From Candidatus Melainabacteria bacterium (lineage in GTDB: Bacteria; Cyanobacteriota; Vampirovibrionia; Gastranaerophilales; Gastranaerophilaceae), in the NCBI GenBank assembly GCA_003258735.1, contig QHME01000008.1, forward strand, positions 1-60,182: 60,182 nt of DNA, read 5' to 3'. The notes beneath the pieces were generated by a model. It ran no database searches. It saw only the letters and a program-made list of their open reading frames with translations, and was not told the origin of the DNA. Of the stretch, positions 48,793 to 57,392 are shown in pieces. Position 1 is the first letter of the stretch, and every line of letters begins with the position of its first letter. The position numbers were made by a program, and so were the translations under genes.

Positions 48793-49593
48793 ATGGTAAA
48801 AAAAATAACAGTAAACACACTAAGAAAATATAAAGAATCTAACGAAAAATTTTCTGTACTTACGGCTTATGATTACTCAACCGCAAAATATATAGATGAG
48901 GCAGGTATTGATGTCGTTTTGATTGGAGATAGCCTTGCTATGGTAGCTCTTGGATATGAGACAACAAATGCTATCGGAGTAGAAGAAATGTCAATATTTA
49001 CCAAAGCTGTAGCAAAAGGGGTAAACCATGCAATGGTTATAACAGATATGCCGTTTTTAAGTTATCACACAGATATACCTACTGCCATAAAAAATTGCGG
49101 TCAAATGATTAAATTCGGTGCAAATGGTGTTAAAATTGAAGGTTTCAGTGAATATATTTTAGAAGTGATTAAACGTTGCGCTGATTCAGGAATACCGGTA
49201 ATCGGTCACTTGGGCTTTACCCCCCAATTTATGAATACGCTTGGTGGCTACAAAATTCAAGGGAAAAACCAAGAAGCAGCCGAAAAAATTTTAGAACAGG
49301 CAAAACAACTTGAAAAAGCAGGAGTTTTTGCAATTGTTCTTGAAATGATTCCACAAGAGTGCGGCAAATTTATTACAGAAAATATTAGCGTCCCTACAAT
49401 ATCTTGCGGAGCCGGTAAATATTGTGATGCTCAAGTTCTTGTTTGCGATGATGTATTTGGAAAATTCTCAGAATTTAAACCAAAATTTGCACGTAAATAT
49501 GGAGATATGAAAAGTTTGATACGAAATTGCGCAAAACAATTTGATGAAGATGTGAAAAGTGGAAAATTTCCTAATGAGGAGGAAATTTTTTAA
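48793..49593 (+). CDS. panB: 3-methyl-2-oxobutanoate hydroxymethyltransferase
   Basis: 266 residues. PanB features: V-L-T-A-Y-D-Y-S-T-A-K (about 22-32), D-V-V-L-I-G-D-S-L-A-M-V-A-L-G-Y, V-I-T-D-M-P-F-L-S-Y, K-I-E-G and V-I-G-H-L-G-F-T-P-Q. The Mg ligands (Asp in G-D-S and D-M-P) are present. It makes ketopantoate, the first committed step to pantothenate and CoA. It is followed by panC 62 nt later and preceded by yvcK. The ketopantoate reductase (panE) is missing here; IlvC (19439) can substitute in some bacteria. Confidence 0.96.
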   Translation: MVKKITVNTLRKYKESNEKFSVLTAYDYSTAKYIDEAGIDVVLIGDSLAMVALGYETTNAIGVEEMSIFTKAVAKGVNHAMVITDMPFLSYHTDIPTAIKNCGQMIKFGANGVKIEGFSEYILEVIKRCADSGIPVIGHLGFTPQFMNTLGGYKIQGKNQEAAEKILEQAKQLEKAGVFAIVLEMIPQECGKFITENISVPTISCGAGKYCDAQVLVCDDVFGKFSEFKPKFARKYGDMKSLIRNCAKQFDEDVKSGKFPNEEEIF

Positions 49594-49655
49594 TAAAAAT
49601 AAGCGTTGTGCATAATACCCCATACTAAACGTAAGCACAACAGAAAGAAGGAAAT

Positions 49656-50513
49656 ATGTTATTACACACAATAAAGGAAGTAAGAGAACAAGTTAAACAA
49701 TGGAAAAAAGAAGGTTTGACAGTTGGTTTAGTTCCAACAATGGGAGCTCTTCATAACGGTCATCTTAGTCTAATAAAAAAAGCTGTCGAAAAATGCGATA
49801 GAGTAGTAGTTTCTGTATTTGTAAACCCTATCCAATTTTGTCCCGGAGAAGACTTAGACAAATATCCTCGTACACTTGAGGCAGACCAAAAATTATGCGA
49901 AGATGCTGGTGTTAACATAGTATTCGCCCCATCTCCTAATGAAATGTACGGAGATACTCAAATGAGAACAAACGACTTTTTAACTTACGTTATTCCACCA
50001 TTTTTCTATGTAAATAAACTTTGTGGAAAATCAAGAGTTGGTCACTTTGATGGAGTTTGCACAGTTGTTAATAAATTATTCAACATAGTCCAACCTGATT
50101 ATGCATTTTTTGGTCAAAAAGATGCTCAACAGTTAATCATTATAAAAAAGATGGTTAAAGATTTAAACATACCTGTAGAAATTATTCCTTGCCCAATCGT
50201 AAGAGAAGAATCAGGCTTGGCACTAAGTTCAAGAAACAAATATCTATCAGAAGAAGACAAAGTTCAGGCTCTTGCATTAAGTAAAATTTTAAACAACATA
50301 AAACAATGCTATAAAAAAGGTATAACAGACGTTGAGGCGCTCAAAGAAACAGCTTACCAATTCTTAAATGAGCACCACGACCTTGAATACCTAGAATTTA
50401 TGAATGAAGAAAATCTTGATGAAATGAAAACCGCAGACAACCAAACAAGAGTATTTATTGCTTGCAAAGTCGGCGGTGTAAGATTAATTGATAATATTCT
50501 ACTTGGAGAATAA
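49656..50513 (+). CDS. panC: Pantothenate synthetase
   Basis: 285 residues. It has the nucleotidyltransferase start P-T-M-G-A-L-H-N-G-H-L-S-L, V-N-P-I-Q-F, D-Y-A-F-F-G-Q-K-D-A-Q-Q-L and R-E-E-S-G-L-A-L-S-S-R-N-K-Y-L-S. Both ATP-binding sequences (H-x-G-H and the K-x-x-S-like R-N-K-Y-L-S) are intact. It joins pantoate and beta-alanine. AAGGAAAT precedes the ATG. The next small gene starts 3 nt after its stop. Confidence 0.97.
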   Translation: MLLHTIKEVREQVKQWKKEGLTVGLVPTMGALHNGHLSLIKKAVEKCDRVVVSVFVNPIQFCPGEDLDKYPRTLEADQKLCEDAGVNIVFAPSPNEMYGDTQMRTNDFLTYVIPPFFYVNKLCGKSRVGHFDGVCTVVNKLFNIVQPDYAFFGQKDAQQLIIIKKMVKDLNIPVEIIPCPIVREESGLALSSRNKYLSEEDKVQALALSKILNNIKQCYKKGITDVEALKETAYQFLNEHHDLEYLEFMNEENLDEMKTADNQTRVFIACKVGGVRLIDNILLGE

Positions 50514-50516
50514 CGT

Positions 50517-50789
50517 ATGAAAAAATTTACAATTCTAGCACTAATTACAATAGGTACAATTTTGCCAGCGAATGCAATATTAGAAAATGTTACAAATCCT
50601 GAGCAATCTCCAATCAAGGTTTCTGTTTGGTGTACACCAAACAGAAAAATGTGTAAAATCGGTAAATATACCCTTAAAACAACAACTGAAGAACCATTGT
50701 ATATTAAAGAAAACCTTGTGTGTACACCTGATAAAAAAATGTGCTCAGACGGTACAAAATCTGTACGCTCATCAAAACCATTATTCTAA
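50517..50789 (+). CDS. Small secreted protein with two C-T-P-x-x-K-M-C repeats
   Basis: 90 residues. A signal peptide (K-K-F-T-I-L-A-L-I-T-I-G-T-I-L, cleavage at A-N-A) precedes a mature domain with two similar units: W-C-T-P-N-R-K-M-C-K and V-C-T-P-D-K-K-M-C-S, about 32 residues apart. Each has two Cys six residues apart, suggesting two disulfide loops or a metal site. The gene is tightly linked to panC (3-nt gap) but has its own GGAGAA ribosome site and closes the operon before a terminator. Function unknown; no family recognised. Confidence 0.6.
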   Translation: MKKFTILALITIGTILPANAILENVTNPEQSPIKVSVWCTPNRKMCKIGKYTLKTTTEEPLYIKENLVCTPDKKMCSDGTKSVRSSKPLF

Positions 50790-50803
50790 ATTTCAATACT
50801 AAC

Positions 50804-50845
50804 AATATAAAAAGCCTCTGTGATTCTTTCAGGGGCTTTTATATT
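50804..50845 (+). terminator. Terminator ending the pxpA-yvcK-panBC group
   Basis: AATATAAAAGCCTCTG pairs with CAGGGGCTTTTATATT (16 bp with one G-U) around a 10-nt loop, followed by a weak T run. Confidence 0.85.
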
Positions 50846-51143
50846 GAGCATTTAGAAGGGTATTTAAATTAACTATTTAGCACCCCATACTTTTGTCGTA
50901 TTTTTTTATTTCTGACATCCTCCGATTAAATTATTAAAAATTTGACACTCAAATTAATCAACCATGCGGTCAAAGCATGATTTAGAGCATGATTGAGAGT
51001 TTTTCTAAATCAAAAGATTTAGATTAGTCCTTCAATCTTGGAAATATCAATAATCAATCAGTGCATGGATTTAAAAACCCTCTAAAAAGATTAGTATATA
51101 AAGTGTAGAGAGCAACATTAAATAAACGCGGGGGAATAAAATA
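50846..51143 (+). promoter_or_regulatory. Long non-coding region upstream of the response regulator
   Basis: About 300 bp without a gene. It contains a perfect inverted repeat TCTAAATC-aaaa-GATTTAGA at 51004-51023 and three GCATG-like repeats (catgcgg, gcatgatt, gcatgatt) at about 50963-50995. A strong ribosome site (GCGGGGGAA) lies before the start. It is probably a regulated promoter or leader for the regulator gene. Confidence 0.4.
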
Positions 51144-51857
51144 ATGAGAGATTTTAACAAAAAATTGAGAGTTGTACTTATAGATGACAATGCTAATCAC
51201 TTGAGAGGGATAAAAGAATTAATCAACCTTGAAAGCAGCTTTGAAGTAGTAGGAACAACAACAAGTGCAAACTTGGGTATCAATTTAGTAAAAAAATATC
51301 ACCCTGACGTTGTATTAATGGATATTAATATGCCTGAAAAAGATGGTTTACAAACTATTCAAGCAATCGAAAAACTAAATCTTTCAACAAAAATTATTGC
51401 CTTGAGCGGTTATGACGATTCAGATTTAATCTACAGAGCAATGAAATTAGGTGCAAAAGGTTATGTTCTAAAAACAATGGCATCTGTTAAACTTATCAAT
51501 GCAATTGAAGAAGTTGCGGCAGGTAAGATTTATCTTCCATCAGTGCTTTCTACAAGATTTTTCGAATACTTCCAAACTACAGCAAAAGAAGAATCAAAAA
51601 ATACAGAAGGCGAAAACTTGCTATCTAGTTTAACTATCAGAGAAAATGAAGTTTTAGAACTTCTAACCGAAGGAATTAACTACAAGAGTATTGCAGGAAA
51701 ACTAATTATCTCTGAAACTACAGTTAAAACTCACGTAAATAATATTTTCCAAAAATTACAAGTAAATGACAGAACAAACGCTGTATTATACGCAATCAGC
51801 CATGGTTTCAAAACTGGCAACAAAACAGCAAAAACACAAGCTATGAGTGCAGTATAA
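51144..51857 (+). CDS. NarL/FixJ-type response regulator
   Basis: 237 residues. The receiver domain (about 8-125) has acidic pocket D14-D15, phosphorylation site D60 in L-M-D-I-N-M-P, S88 and K110. After a linker comes the LuxR-type HTH (about 163-227): L-T-I-R-E-N-E-V-L-E-L-L-T-E-G and S-E-T-T-V-K-T-H-V-N-N-I-F-Q-K-L-Q-V. All receiver and HTH residues are in place, so it is a phosphorylation-controlled transcription factor. The next gene encodes a histidine kinase and is the natural partner, separated by a hairpin. Confidence 0.93.
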   Translation: MRDFNKKLRVVLIDDNANHLRGIKELINLESSFEVVGTTTSANLGINLVKKYHPDVVLMDINMPEKDGLQTIQAIEKLNLSTKIIALSGYDDSDLIYRAMKLGAKGYVLKTMASVKLINAIEEVAAGKIYLPSVLSTRFFEYFQTTAKEESKNTEGENLLSSLTIRENEVLELLTEGINYKSIAGKLIISETTVKTHVNNIFQKLQVNDRTNAVLYAISHGFKTGNKTAKTQAMSAV

Positions 51858-51876
51858 TAATCTGACAGATATAGTA

Positions 51877-51907
51877 AAAGGGTTCTGCTATTTTAGCCGA
51901 ACCCTTT
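51877..51907 (+). terminator. Hairpin between the response regulator and the kinase
   Basis: AAAGGGTTC pairs with GAACCCTTT, enclosing a second stem GCTA-TAGC, with ATTTTT following. It is likely a terminator that partly separates the two genes. Confidence 0.8.
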
Positions 51908-51922
51908 ATTTTTAGAGGTATT

Positions 51923-52594
51923 ATGACTATAGAATTAACAAAAGACCAACTTGAACAACAAATCAGATACGTATCACATGAAATTAGAAACCATCTTTCA
52001 ATTTGTGATATGTATTCTCAAATAATTAAAAGAAACCTTGAAAAATCTGGAATAGAAAACTCTTCTATCGAAAACGCCATCAACTGCATACAAAATTCTG
52101 TAAAAATTATTGGAGCAAACCTGCTTGATTTAAAATCACTTAACAACTACACACCAAAAGTTGTAGATTTAAAAAACATTGTCGAAAAAAGCGCAGAAAT
52201 GGGTGAAGCATACGCAACCGAAAAAGATATTGAATTTGAGGTTTATATAAAAAATAGTGCAAATATCGAAATTGATGATTGTAGATTTTTAGCCTGCCTT
52301 GTAAATATTATTAAAAACGGAATAGAATCAATTGAAACTCGCGGTAAAATCCAAATTTTGGCAGAAGTAAAAGAAAATTTTGCGACAATAAAAATTGGAA
52401 ACAATGGTAAAACGATTCCAAAAGAAAAGCAAAAAGATATATTCAAACAGGGTTACACCACAAAGAAAAACGGATGTGGCATCGGACTTGCGCTATGCAA
52501 AAATTTTTTAGAAAGCCAAAAAGCCACAATTACGTTAGCAAAATCAACCAAAGCAATTACACAATTTGAAATAAAAATACCTGTGAAGGGGTAA
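51923..52594 (+). CDS. Sensorless cytoplasmic histidine kinase
   Basis: 223 residues with no membrane helix and almost no N-terminal sensor. The H-box I-R-Y-V-S-H-E-I-R-N-H-L-S (H19) begins at residue 15. The HATPase domain follows, with N-box V-N-I-I-K-N-G-I-E-S-I, a G1-like box I-G-N-N-G-K-T-I-P in which Asn replaces the usual Asp, and G2 G-C-G-I-G-L-A-L-C-K. It probably depends on a partner protein for signal input and phosphorylates the preceding response regulator (65 nt upstream). The Asn in G1 occurs in some active kinases, so activity is possible. Confidence 0.85.
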   Translation: MTIELTKDQLEQQIRYVSHEIRNHLSICDMYSQIIKRNLEKSGIENSSIENAINCIQNSVKIIGANLLDLKSLNNYTPKVVDLKNIVEKSAEMGEAYATEKDIEFEVYIKNSANIEIDDCRFLACLVNIIKNGIESIETRGKIQILAEVKENFATIKIGNNGKTIPKEKQKDIFKQGYTTKKNGCGIGLALCKNFLESQKATITLAKSTKAITQFEIKIPVKG

Positions 52595-52650
52595 AATGTA
52601 ATGCCGAGAGAAGACCGTTTCATGAACAATAATTAGACACTCAGGTCTAT

Positions 52651-52724
52651 GTCACCCTGAATTTATTTCAAGGTGACATAACATACTTGATAAATTAGAG
52701 ATTCCGAAATAAATTCAGAATGAC
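52651..52724. repeat. Intergenic repeat copies (GTCACC...GGTGAC and GATTCCGAA...TTCAGAATGAC)
   Basis: A compact inverted unit at 52651-52677 and a second at 52698-52724, both with the family ends, between the kinase and rlmN. Confidence 0.7.
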
Positions 52725-52758
52725 TGTTAAGTTTTTTGTCATACTGAACCACACAACC

Positions 52759-53778
52759 CTAATCCACTTTTCCACGCAATTGACCACAAGCAGCATCAAT
52801 ATCTGCTCCACGCTCAAGTCGCACAGTAACTTTCTTTCCGGAATGCTCCATCAAAGACTTAAATTTCATAATTGAATTATTTGAAGGGCGCTTATAATCA
52901 TTCTTTTCTGTTGGATTATAAGGAATTAAATTGATATTACATTTAATATCCTTTAAGTATGTTGCAAGCTGTTTTGCAGATTCAACAGTATCATTCAAGT
53001 CCTTAATCAAAAGATATTCAATAGTAATTCTTCTGCCAGTCTTTTCAACATAGTATTTTAATGCTTTATGCAGTTCTTCCATAGGATATTTATTTTCAAT
53101 TTGCATCAACTTCTTACGAGTTTCGTGGTTTGACGCGTGCAACGACAGAGCCAAGGTTGATTGCATATCAAGGTCAGCAAGTTTTCTAATTTGCGGAATA
53201 ATACCAGAGGTTGAAACAGTCAAACGCCTAGCACCGATTTGAAAACTCTCATTAAATAATTCCATTGCTTTTAAAACATTATCCAAGTTCAACAATGGTT
53301 CACCCTGTCCCATAAATACAACATTTGTAACCTTTAATCCGGTATCCCTTTGGATTGTCAAAACTTGTTCAATGATTTCTTTATAAGATAAATTTCTGAT
53401 AAAACCGCGTTTACCTGTTGCACAAAACGAGCAATTAACAGCACAACCTACTTGTGAACTTACACAAGCAGTTAAATTTGCACGATTATCAAAACGCATC
53501 AAAACAGTTTCAACGCAATCCCCATCAGGATATTCAAGCAAATATTTAATCGTACCATCAGAACTTACCTGTTTTACTTTTATTTTTATATCCGTAACTT
53601 TTGCTACAGTTTTTAATTCTTCTCGAAATTTTTTCGATAAATCAGTCATTTCATCAATATCTTTAACTGATTTTAAGTAAATCCAATTGTGAATTTGTCG
53701 CGCTCTAAATTTAGTCGCACCAAGTGAATCGGTTATTTTTTCAATCTCTTTTAAATTTAATCCTGATAAAGTTTCCAT
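52759..53778 (-). CDS. rlmN: Dual-specificity RNA methyltransferase RlmN
   Basis: 339 residues. Radical SAM cluster C112-x3-C116-x2-C119 (G-C-A-V-N-C-S-F-C-A), K-R-G-F-I-R-N-L-S, G-Q-G-E-P-L-L-N, L-A-L-S-L-H-A-S and the C-terminal G-A-D-I-D-A-A-C-G-Q-L, which carries the methyl-carrying Cys. It makes m2A2503 in 23S rRNA and m2A37 in tRNAs. It follows the cysteine-cluster gene by 27 nt, so the three minus-strand genes from 55231 may form one transcript. Confidence 0.97.
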   Translation of the reverse strand: METLSGLNLKEIEKITDSLGATKFRARQIHNWIYLKSVKDIDEMTDLSKKFREELKTVAKVTDIKIKVKQVSSDGTIKYLLEYPDGDCVETVLMRFDNRANLTACVSSQVGCAVNCSFCATGKRGFIRNLSYKEIIEQVLTIQRDTGLKVTNVVFMGQGEPLLNLDNVLKAMELFNESFQIGARRLTVSTSGIIPQIRKLADLDMQSTLALSLHASNHETRKKLMQIENKYPMEELHKALKYYVEKTGRRITIEYLLIKDLNDTVESAKQLATYLKDIKCNINLIPYNPTEKNDYKRPSNNSIMKFKSLMEHSGKKVTVRLERGADIDAACGQLRGKVD

Positions 53779-53805
53779 ACCTCAATTATCACATGCTAAA
53801 AATAT

Positions 53806-54513
53806 TTAGACAATCTCAAGGAGTTTGGTTTTATAAAAATGTAGAATCTCAGATTTTGCATTAAGTTCAAGCATTTTTATTTCAGATTTTTGTTTCCAGC
53901 CCATATATCCGCATAACAAGGGCAAAAATGCAATCGGATTATCCGGAAAATCTCGACAAATTTGCGGTCTTTTCGCATAATCTGGACACTTGTTTTCTCT
54001 TGTAACCTTTAGACAATGATAAAAATAATATTTTCCATCAGTTTCACTATTTTGCAAAAATTCCACATACTGGGGAAAAACTTTTTTGACTTCATCTAAA
54101 TTTTCATAAGGAACAAAAGTTTTTATAAATTGAATAGCAAAATTATCTCCCTGATTAGCTTTTTGTTTTAATTCAACTGGCGAAAATTCACTCACCGCAA
54201 ATTTACAACAAACCCCACAGCAAGCACAGTGAAAATTTTTACGCAAATCTTTCACTGCCTGTAATTCATTAGGTATTTTTGAAAGTTCGCTATCTATAAG
54301 TTTCAATACTGACAATTGCCAAAGGTTGCCATCAGAGTTTTTTGGGTATTTATCAAAAATTTCACCATCAAGACTTTTTGGTCTAATATCAACAATCTGA
54401 GCCAACAAACTATTTGAATATTCTAGAAATATTTTCCTATAATTTGCGTGCAAATCAGCTAAATGTGAACTCAAATTTTCCATTGACATACCAAACTTAG
54501 ATATGACGCTCAA
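53806..54513 (-). CDS. YkgJ-type cysteine-cluster protein
   Basis: 235 residues. An N-terminal helical region (1-90) precedes the YkgJ/CxxCxxCC-like cluster: C-A-C-C-G-V-C-C-K-F-A-V-S-E-F-S-P-V-E (about 95-113), followed by C-L-K-V-T, N-K-C-P-D-Y and R-P-Q-I-C-R-D-F-P. The Cys pattern is that of the putative zinc/iron-chelating domain. The family's biochemical role is not established; it occurs beside tRNA- or rRNA-modifying genes, as here with rlmN. It overlaps the upstream phosphoesterase gene by 17 nt. Confidence 0.85.
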   Translation of the reverse strand: MSVISKFGMSMENLSSHLADLHANYRKIFLEYSNSLLAQIVDIRPKSLDGEIFDKYPKNSDGNLWQLSVLKLIDSELSKIPNELQAVKDLRKNFHCACCGVCCKFAVSEFSPVELKQKANQGDNFAIQFIKTFVPYENLDEVKKVFPQYVEFLQNSETDGKYYFYHCLKVTRENKCPDYAKRPQICRDFPDNPIAFLPLLCGYMGWKQKSEIKMLELNAKSEILHFYKTKLLEIV

Positions 54514-55231
54514 TTGGGTTTAATAACAAATCAGCAAGTCTATCAGCTCCAACAAAACCTCTTTGAGACATAATTTGAGCCGCTAAAACATTATCATAAT
54601 CAACAAATCTGTGACGAACCTCAAATGAACCTTGAGAAAAATCAACAATCGCATAACAAGCTTTTGGTTGAGGTGTCATAGGACGTCCAACACTACCTAC
54701 ATTTACAACCGTTTGATTTGTATTTGTTTGATAACCGCAAGGGACATGCGTATGACCGCAAAGAATCAATTTTTCTGTAGTTCCTTGAATAATTTCCTCA
54801 ACAACATCAATTGGCATCTCCGGCAAAATATCTTCATTATTTGCACGAGGAGAACCATGAACCAATAAAACGGTACAACCTTCAACTTCAAAGCTTAACA
54901 TTGGAGGGAGTTCTGCCAAATAAGCTCTGTGCGCATCATCCAAAGCCAACACATCGTCAGCAATAGCATTTGCCATAACGGGATATTGAGCCTCTAAAAA
55001 ATCAATAACCTCTGGACCATATTGCGCAATCATCTTATCTGTATTACCTTGAATTACTGTCCAAGTATTTTGAGCCATTACGTAATCGGTAACTTCTTTT
55101 GGTTGAGGTCCTGCCAACGCGATATCACCCAAACAAAAAACATGCTCACAATTTTGATTAACTACATCATTCATAACCGCCTCAAGTGCTTGCACATTAG
55201 CGTGTAAGTCAGATAATACCGCAATTCTCAT
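54497..55231 (-). CDS. YfcE-like metallophosphoesterase
   Basis: 244 residues. Calcineurin-like metal motifs: V-L-S-D-L-H-A-N (about 5-12), C-L-G-D-I-A-L-A-G-P, Q-G-N-T-D, V-H-G-S-P-R and C-G-H-T-H-V-P, then N-V-G-S-V-G-R-P. The G-N-T-D variant and length match the YfcE/MJ0936 family of phosphodiesterases. The natural substrate is not clear. It is the first gene of a minus-strand unit with the cysteine-cluster gene (17-nt overlap) and rlmN. It is divergent from ispG (39 bp). Confidence 0.9.
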   Translation of the reverse strand: MRIAVLSDLHANVQALEAVMNDVVNQNCEHVFCLGDIALAGPQPKEVTDYVMAQNTWTVIQGNTDKMIAQYGPEVIDFLEAQYPVMANAIADDVLALDDAHRAYLAELPPMLSFEVEGCTVLLVHGSPRANNEDILPEMPIDVVEEIIQGTTEKLILCGHTHVPCGYQTNTNQTVVNVGSVGRPMTPQPKACYAIVDFSQGSFEVRHRFVDYDNVLAAQIMSQRGFVGADRLADLLLNPIERHI

Positions 55232-55270
55232 AAATCTTTCCCTCTCTTTTTTATGTGATACAATTATTTT

Positions 55271-56326
55271 ATGATAAAAAGAAGAAAATCGAAAGAAATT
55301 TCAATAGGAAATGTAAAAATCGGTAATAATAATCCGATTAGCGTTCAATCTATGTGCAACACTGACACAAGAGATATTGAACAAACTTCACACCAAATCA
55401 AAGAATTGGCCAATGCCGGATGTGAACTTGTAAGACTTGCCGTATTAAATAAAGATGCAGCAGAAGCAATCAAAACTTTGGTAAAAATTTCACCTGTGCC
55501 ATTGATTGCAGATATTCATTTTGACTACCGTTTAGCAATTCAATGTATTAATAACGGAATCTCTGCATTGAGATTAAACCCTGGAAATATCGGCAAACGT
55601 GAAAATGTTGAAAAAGTAGTAACTTTAGCCAAACAACAAAATATTCCAATCAGAATTGGCGTAAATGCCGGCTCTTTAGAAAAAGACTTAAAAGAAAAGG
55701 ATATTCCGCTTTCTGAAAAAATGGTTGAAAGCGCAATGAAACATATTCAAATCTTAGAAGATTTGGATTTTGATAAAATTAAAATTTCGCTAAAATCATC
55801 AGATGTTTTGACAACTATTGAGGCATATCGCCTTATGGCTCAGAAGGTTGACTATCCGCTCCATCTTGGAGTAACAGAAGCCGGAACTTTAAAAAACGGC
55901 TTAATCAAATCCTCTGTCGGACTCGGTACACTCTTAGCCGAAGGTATCGGTGATACAATAAGAGTTTCTTTAACAGAGAATCCGATAGAAGAAGTTTATG
56001 CAGGATTTGAAATTTTGAAAAGTTTAAAATTAAGACAACGCGGAGTTAATTTTGTATCTTGCCCAACTTGCGGAAGAACTCAGATTAATCTGATTGAACT
56101 TGCCAAAAAAGTCGAAGACAGATTTAAGAACCTCAATGAAAACATTACAATTGCAACCATGGGCTGCGCAGTAAATGGTCCGGGAGAGGCTGCAAATGCC
56201 GATTTTGGTATAGCTGGCGGTATAAACGAAGGTTATATATTTAAAAAAGGGGAAATTATTGCAAAAGTTCCGGAAGCTGAACTTTTGGATAAACTTGAAG
56301 AAGTTATTACAAAATCATACAAATAA
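55271..56326 (+). CDS. ispG: 4-hydroxy-3-methylbut-2-enyl-diphosphate synthase
   Basis: 351 residues, the short bacterial form. TIM-barrel part includes V-Q-S-M-C-N-T-D-T-R-D, L-I-A-D-I-H-F-D-Y and L-R-L-N-P-G-N-I-G. The [4Fe-4S] cluster motifs are C-P-T-C-G-R-T and M-G-C-A-V-N-G-P-G-E (about 260-310). It catalyses the seventh step of the MEP isoprenoid pathway with reduced ferredoxin or flavodoxin. It is alone on this strand; a weak ribosome site lies before the ATG. Confidence 0.97.
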   Translation: MIKRRKSKEISIGNVKIGNNNPISVQSMCNTDTRDIEQTSHQIKELANAGCELVRLAVLNKDAAEAIKTLVKISPVPLIADIHFDYRLAIQCINNGISALRLNPGNIGKRENVEKVVTLAKQQNIPIRIGVNAGSLEKDLKEKDIPLSEKMVESAMKHIQILEDLDFDKIKISLKSSDVLTTIEAYRLMAQKVDYPLHLGVTEAGTLKNGLIKSSVGLGTLLAEGIGDTIRVSLTENPIEEVYAGFEILKSLKLRQRGVNFVSCPTCGRTQINLIELAKKVEDRFKNLNENITIATMGCAVNGPGEAANADFGIAGGINEGYIFKKGEIIAKVPEAELLDKLEEVITKSYK

Positions 56327-56413
56327 TATATGACACTTTTTTGTAAACAAATTATAATATTGTTGCAATGGTTATTAAAAAAAAATATAATTAGGTATAA
56401 AAAAGAGGTGACT

Positions 56414-56731
56414 ATGAAAAAATTATTACTGATTGCAATAGCAGCAGCAATTCCTACAATCGCAAGTGCTGCAGTTTCAGTTGACCAAGCTTCAGCTCCT
56501 GCAGTTTTGCAAAACAACGGCTACTCTGAAGAAATGACCAATATGGTAAATATGAGTAAAGCAAGAGCTATGGGGCAAGAATATTACACTAAAGACGAAA
56601 CAGCTTTCAAAAAACAAAATAAATTTGTAAGATTTTGGAGAAAATTGTATGTATATACAGACCCTGCAGCAGAGGATTATTCATTCTATCATCACAACAT
56701 TGATGCAGCGCCAAAATACTCTGATTTATAA
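56414..56731 (+). CDS. Small secreted protein upstream of the TPR gene
   Basis: 105 residues from ATG 56414, preceded by GAGGTGACT. A signal peptide (K-K-L-L-L-I-A-I-A-A-A-I-P-T-I-A-S-A) leads to a polar mature domain with a Met-rich helix (E-M-T-N-M-V-N-M-S-K-A-R-A-M-G) and a basic aromatic stretch (F-V-R-F-W-R-K-L-Y-V-Y). I recognise no family. The downstream TPR gene starts within its last 29 bases, which argues for translational coupling and a shared process outside the cytoplasm. Confidence 0.6.
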   Translation: MKKLLLIAIAAAIPTIASAAVSVDQASAPAVLQNNGYSEEMTNMVNMSKARAMGQEYYTKDETAFKKQNKFVRFWRKLYVYTDPAAEDYSFYHHNIDAAPKYSDL

Positions 56732-57392
56732 CAAGAAATTTTTAACAATCCTGTTTGGTGCTTTTCTTATTTTGGGAAGCACCTGCAGTTTTGATAAGAG
56801 TTATGCCGTAGAATATGGTGCAATAAAGTATAATGACGCATTTATTGATTATTCCAAAATTGATAAAGATGAAACTTTAAAAAAAGCCGATTACTATTTT
56901 AATAAAGCACTAACAACTAGGGAAGAGAAACAAAAGAAAGATTTTTTATTAAGAGCAAGCGGTGAGTATTTTATACTGACGCAAATTGACCCAAAGGATT
57001 TGTACCCAATAGTCCAAATGGCAAGGGTTTATGATTATGAAGACCAAAACAGTTATGCAAAAGCTTACTTTTTTAAAGCTCTGAAAATAGATAAGCTCAA
57101 TGCCGATACAAACTACTACTTTGGGGAATATTATTATTCTAGGGATGATTATAAAAGAGCATTATATTTTTATAACATAGCTTTTGAAAATGGAAGTAAA
57201 GAAAATTTCAATGTGCTAATCAAAATGGCTTTGATGTACGAAAAACTGGGCGACCTGCTAAGAGCCAATCAATATTATAAAAAGGCATATTTAATGAAAC
57301 CAAACAGCAGTGCACTTCCTGACAAAATTAGAGAACTTGAAGAATTAAAATATAAAAACTCGGGATATTATAGCAAAAGAAGGACAAAATAA
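56703..57392 (+). CDS. Secreted TPR-repeat protein
   Basis: 229 residues from the in-frame ATG at 56703, which overlaps the previous gene by 29 nt; an ATG at 56649 would overlap far more. The N-terminus has a signal sequence (F-L-T-I-L-F-G-A-F-L-I-L, with C shortly after and S-Y-A-V as a cleavage site). At least three TPR units follow (about 85-215), for example Y-A-K-A-Y-F-F-K-A-L-K-I-D, Y-K-R-A-L-Y-F-Y-N-I-A-F-E-N-G and A-N-Q-Y-Y-K-K-A-Y. It is probably a periplasmic scaffold. Its stop shares a base with the next gene's start (TAATG). Confidence 0.65.
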   Translation: MQRQNTLIYNKKFLTILFGAFLILGSTCSFDKSYAVEYGAIKYNDAFIDYSKIDKDETLKKADYYFNKALTTREEKQKKDFLLRASGEYFILTQIDPKDLYPIVQMARVYDYEDQNSYAKAYFFKALKIDKLNADTNYYFGEYYYSRDDYKRALYFYNIAFENGSKENFNVLIKMALMYEKLGDLLRANQYYKKAYLMKPNSSALPDKIRELEELKYKNSGYYSKRRTK

